Assembly (NCBI GenBank): GCA_947565265.1
Contig: CANOFK010000052.1
Location: 1-7,241 of the forward strand
Reading direction: 5' to 3'
From: an uncultured Clostridia bacterium
GTDB taxonomy: Bacteria; Bacillota; Clostridia; Oscillospirales; Acutalibacteraceae
DNA length: 7,241 nucleotides
Shown here: positions 5,578 through 7,241 of the stretch, one piece after another
How the letters are laid out: every line of letters begins with the position of its first letter
Numbering within the stretch: position 1 is the first letter of the stretch
Translations under genes and position numbers: made by a program
Notes under the pieces: generated by a model
Database searches by the model: none
The model's input: the letters and a program-made list of their open reading frames with translations, nothing else
Told to the model about the DNA's origin: nothing

Positions 5578-6954
5578 TTAATCCAACAGCCGGCCCCGCA
5601 GGCTCCAGCCTCTGGCCTCCGTAACCTCCACCTGGGCAAACTGACCCACCAGGCTTTCATCCCCCTGGAACAGCACCGTCAGGCTGCCCGCCGTACGGCC
5701 GGAGAGCATCCCGGTTTTTTCCTCCTTATTCTCCACCAGCACCCGCTGGGCAGAGCCCACCAGCTTTTGGCAGTTCCCGGCGGCGATGCCCTCCTGCACC
5801 TGTAGCAGTTCCGCAAACCACCGGGTCTTTTCCTCGTGGCTCACCGGGTCGGGCATCCCGGCCGCCCTGGTGCCCGGCCGGGGGGAGTAGATAAAGGTAA
5901 ACAGGTTCACAAACTCCACCTCCCGGATCAGGCTGAGGGTGTCCCGGAACTCCGCATAAGTTTCCCCCGGAAAGCCCACAATCACATCAGAGGTAAAGCT
6001 AATATCCGGCATCACCTGCCGGGCGTAGCGGATCAGCGAAAGGTATTTTTCCCGGTCATACCGGCGGTTCATTTCCCGCAGCACCCGGTCGTTGCCGGAC
6101 TGGAAGGGCAGGTGGATGTGGTGGGGTATATGCCGGCTCTCCGCCATCACGTCAAACAGCTCCCTGGAGGCGTCTTTGGGGTGGGAGGTCATGAACCGCA
6201 ACCGGAAGTCCCCCTCCAGCCCGTCCAACCGGCGGAGCAGCCCCGCAAAGTTCACCGTCCCTTCCAGCCCCTTGCCGTAGGAGTTCACATTCTGCCCCAG
6301 TAGGGTGATCTCACGGTACCCTGCCTCCACCAGCCCCTTGCATTCCCGGTAGATATCCTCCTCCCGGCGGCTCTTCTCCCGCCCCCGCACATAGGGCACA
6401 ATGCAGTAAGAGCAGAAGTTGTCGCAGCCGTACATCGCCGTCACCCAGGCCCTGGACTTGCCGTCCCGCCGGATGGGTATATCCTCCCGGATAAACTTCT
6501 CCTCCTGGCCCAGCACCTGTACCTGCCGCCCCCCGGCCAGCACCTGGCACAGCATTTCCGGCAGCCGGTGGATTACATGGGTGCCAAACACCAGGTCCAC
6601 AAAGGGGAACGTCTTTTGCAGGCGTTGGGCGATTGCCTGCTGCTCGGTCATACAGCCGCACACCGCCACCAGCAGTCCGGGCTTTTTCCGTTTCAGATGT
6701 TTCAAGGCCCCCACATTACCGAACACCCGGTCCTCCGCGTGCTCCCGCACTGCGCAGGTGTTAAACAGGATCAAGTCCGCGTCCTCCGCGCTGTCCGCAA
6801 AGCCAAAGCCCATCTCTGCCAACAGCCCCTTTATCTTTTCCCCGTCCGCCACATTCTGCTGGCAGCCGTAGGTGCGCACAAAGGCCAACGGGGTTCCGGC
6901 CACCCGTTCCCCCATCCGTTCCCGTACCTCCGCCATATAGCGTTCTCTTTCCAT
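5578..6954 (-). CDS. miaB: tRNA-2-methylthio-N6-dimethylallyladenosine synthase MiaB
   Basis: MiaB is a radical-SAM methylthiotransferase that converts i6A37 to ms2i6A37 in tRNAs reading U-starting codons. It needs two [4Fe-4S] clusters. The 458 residues are full length. The N-terminal methylthiotransferase domain (about 22-150) holds the auxiliary-cluster cysteines Cys31 (TYGCQQN), Cys67 (FNTCAVREHAEDR) and Cys101 (VCGCM). The radical-SAM domain (about 165-385) has Cys177, Cys181 and Cys184 in GCDNFCSYCIVPYVRGREKSR-type sequence, then TLLGQNVNSYG, HLPFQSG and SDVIVGFPGET. A TRAM RNA-binding domain covers about 392-456. YGCQQN with LGQNVNSYG favours MiaB over MtaB or RimO. The ATG at 6954 has GGGAGG 7 nt upstream and a promoter about 50 nt away. 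It is first in the cluster, as miaB (ymcB) precedes ymcA in Bacillus. All six cluster ligands are present. Confidence 0.96.
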   Translation of the reverse strand: MERERYMAEVRERMGERVAGTPLAFVRTYGCQQNVADGEKIKGLLAEMGFGFADSAEDADLILFNTCAVREHAEDRVFGNVGALKHLKRKKPGLLVAVCGCMTEQQAIAQRLQKTFPFVDLVFGTHVIHRLPEMLCQVLAGGRQVQVLGQEEKFIREDIPIRRDGKSRAWVTAMYGCDNFCSYCIVPYVRGREKSRREEDIYRECKGLVEAGYREITLLGQNVNSYGKGLEGTVNFAGLLRRLDGLEGDFRLRFMTSHPKDASRELFDVMAESRHIPHHIHLPFQSGNDRVLREMNRRYDREKYLSLIRYARQVMPDISFTSDVIVGFPGETYAEFRDTLSLIREVEFVNLFTFIYSPRPGTRAAGMPDPVSHEEKTRWFAELLQVQEGIAAGNCQKLVGSAQRVLVENKEEKTGMLSGRTAGSLTVLFQGDESLVGQFAQVEVTEARGWSLRGRLLD

Positions 6955-7003
6955 AAGGCCGCCTCCCTCTGTGTCGGTTCCACTCTAAAAATCTTAATTA
7001 TAT

Positions 7004-7032
7004 ATTCTAACACAAACCGCCCAAAACTGCAA
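7004..7032 (-). promoter_or_regulatory. Sigma-A-type promoter of miaB with extended -10
   Basis: On the minus strand TTGCAG (7027-7032) and TAGAAT (7004-7009) are 17 nt apart, and TGT directly before the -10 gives an extended TGn motif. Transcription should start near 6997, giving a leader of about 42 nt that is AT-rich and then contains the miaB ribosome binding site (6962-6967). The surroundings are GC-rich, so this AT-rich block stands out. It is the best promoter in the window. Confidence 0.7.
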
Positions 7033-7184
7033 GCCGATTTCCATGTCAGGCGAACCCCCACCCAATTCTCCCCGCCACTTCCCCTCAGCCGCAGCCCATC
7101 CCCTCTGGCGATTGCCTCCCTCAAAACCTCCGCCATCTCTGCAATCAGCAAACGCCCGCCATCCCCATCCGGCCGGTTAAGACC

Positions 7185-7196
7185 GCAAAGCTTTGC
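7185..7196. repeat. Perfect 12-bp palindrome
   Basis: GCAAAGCTTTGC is a perfect palindrome about 150 bp upstream of the miaB promoter. Palindromes of this size can be operators for dimeric regulators, but its distance from the promoter gives no support for such a role. It could be chance. Confidence 0.4.
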
Positions 7197-7213
7197 CAAT
7201 ATACGTCCCCCCC

Positions 7214-7233
7214 GTGGGCGAGCTCGCGCCCAC
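7214..7233. repeat. GC-rich inverted repeat, 7-bp stem
   Basis: GTGGGCG and CGCCCAC form a perfect 7-bp stem around a 6-nt loop (AGCTCG on the plus strand), flanked by a run of seven C at 7207-7213. Read on the minus strand, the hairpin is followed by a run of G rather than T, so it is not an intrinsic terminator in that direction. It could be an intergenic palindromic element or the edge of a structure cut by the window end. Confidence 0.5.
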
Positions 7234-7241
7234 TCCTCCCC

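Larger units (their letters stand above)
7033..7241. other. Region upstream of the miaB promoter with no supported gene
   Basis: No known protein, RNA gene or terminator is recognised here. One minus-strand frame stays open from the right edge through this stretch and on into miaB as far as 6831, but it has no family resemblance and would overlap miaB by more than 120 nt. The other two minus frames close at 7145-7147 and 7177-7179, so the tail of an upstream gene could be present unnoticed. The stretch contains an inverted repeat and short palindromes, CCGGCCGG at 7169-7176 among them. Confidence 0.5.

Noticed and set aside
6955..7003. Regulatory RNA element in the miaB leader
   Set aside because: The leader is only about 42 nt, AT-rich at its start and without a notable hairpin, so there is no room for a known riboswitch or T-box.
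6831..7199. 122-codon minus-strand frame running into miaB
   Set aside because: It begins at TTG without a ribosome binding site, spans the miaB promoter, and overlaps the start of miaB in another frame. No family resemblance is visible.
1..7241. CRISPR array, transposon, tRNA, rRNA or riboswitch
   Set aside because: No regularly spaced repeats, transposase motifs, terminal inverted repeats, cloverleaf-type sequences or long structured leader were seen. The genes are densely packed and ordinary.

Overview
The window looks like a housekeeping stretch of a GC-rich member of the Clostridia (Bacillota), possibly an Oscillospiraceae- or Lachnospiraceae-type gut bacterium. The evidence is the gene content (a clostridial-type MutS, MiaB with the YGCQQN signature, a YlbF/YmcA-family protein), strong Shine-Dalgarno sites of the AGGAGG type, and GTG starts. 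The genus cannot be fixed from the sequence alone. Every supported gene lies on the minus strand, so reading order runs from high to low coordinates.

Layout in transcription order. 7033-7241 has no recognisable gene but carries an inverted repeat and short palindromes. A well-formed sigma-A-type promoter (7004-7032) then drives miaB (5578-6954, tRNA methylthiotransferase). This is followed by a membrane-anchored DUF5301-like protein (5096-5557), an FMN-type flavoprotein with an Isf-like cysteine cluster (4539-5090), a 110-residue membrane protein (4137-4469), a cysteine-rich DUF3795 protein fused to a GNAT-like domain (3163-4119), a YlbF/YmcA-family protein with a cysteine-rich tail (2735-3142), mutS (88-2703), and the first 23 codons of a probable SAM-dependent methyltransferase (1-69). 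Gaps are 5-31 nt except for one of 69 nt (4470-4538), which holds a possible internal promoter. No intrinsic terminator was seen between genes, so one long operon, perhaps with an internal start, is the simplest reading.

How the genes fit together. In Bacillus subtilis miaB (ymcB), ymcA, cotE, mutS and mutL lie in that order. Here the order miaB ... YlbF/YmcA-family gene - mutS is kept, but four accessory genes sit between miaB and the YlbF-family gene, and the gene after mutS is a methyltransferase rather than mutL. MiaB modifies tRNA position 37 and MutS recognises mismatches. The YlbF-family protein is expected to act in RNA processing or phosphorelay control, by analogy with the Bacillus Ric/Y complex. 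MiaB, the flavoprotein, the DUF3795 fusion and the YlbF-family protein all carry cysteine clusters able to bind metal or iron-sulfur centres.

I found no CRISPR array, mobile element, rRNA, tRNA or toxin-antitoxin pair. The most interesting items are the four-gene insertion and its DUF3795-GNAT fusion. Nothing in the window clearly proves a new biological system.
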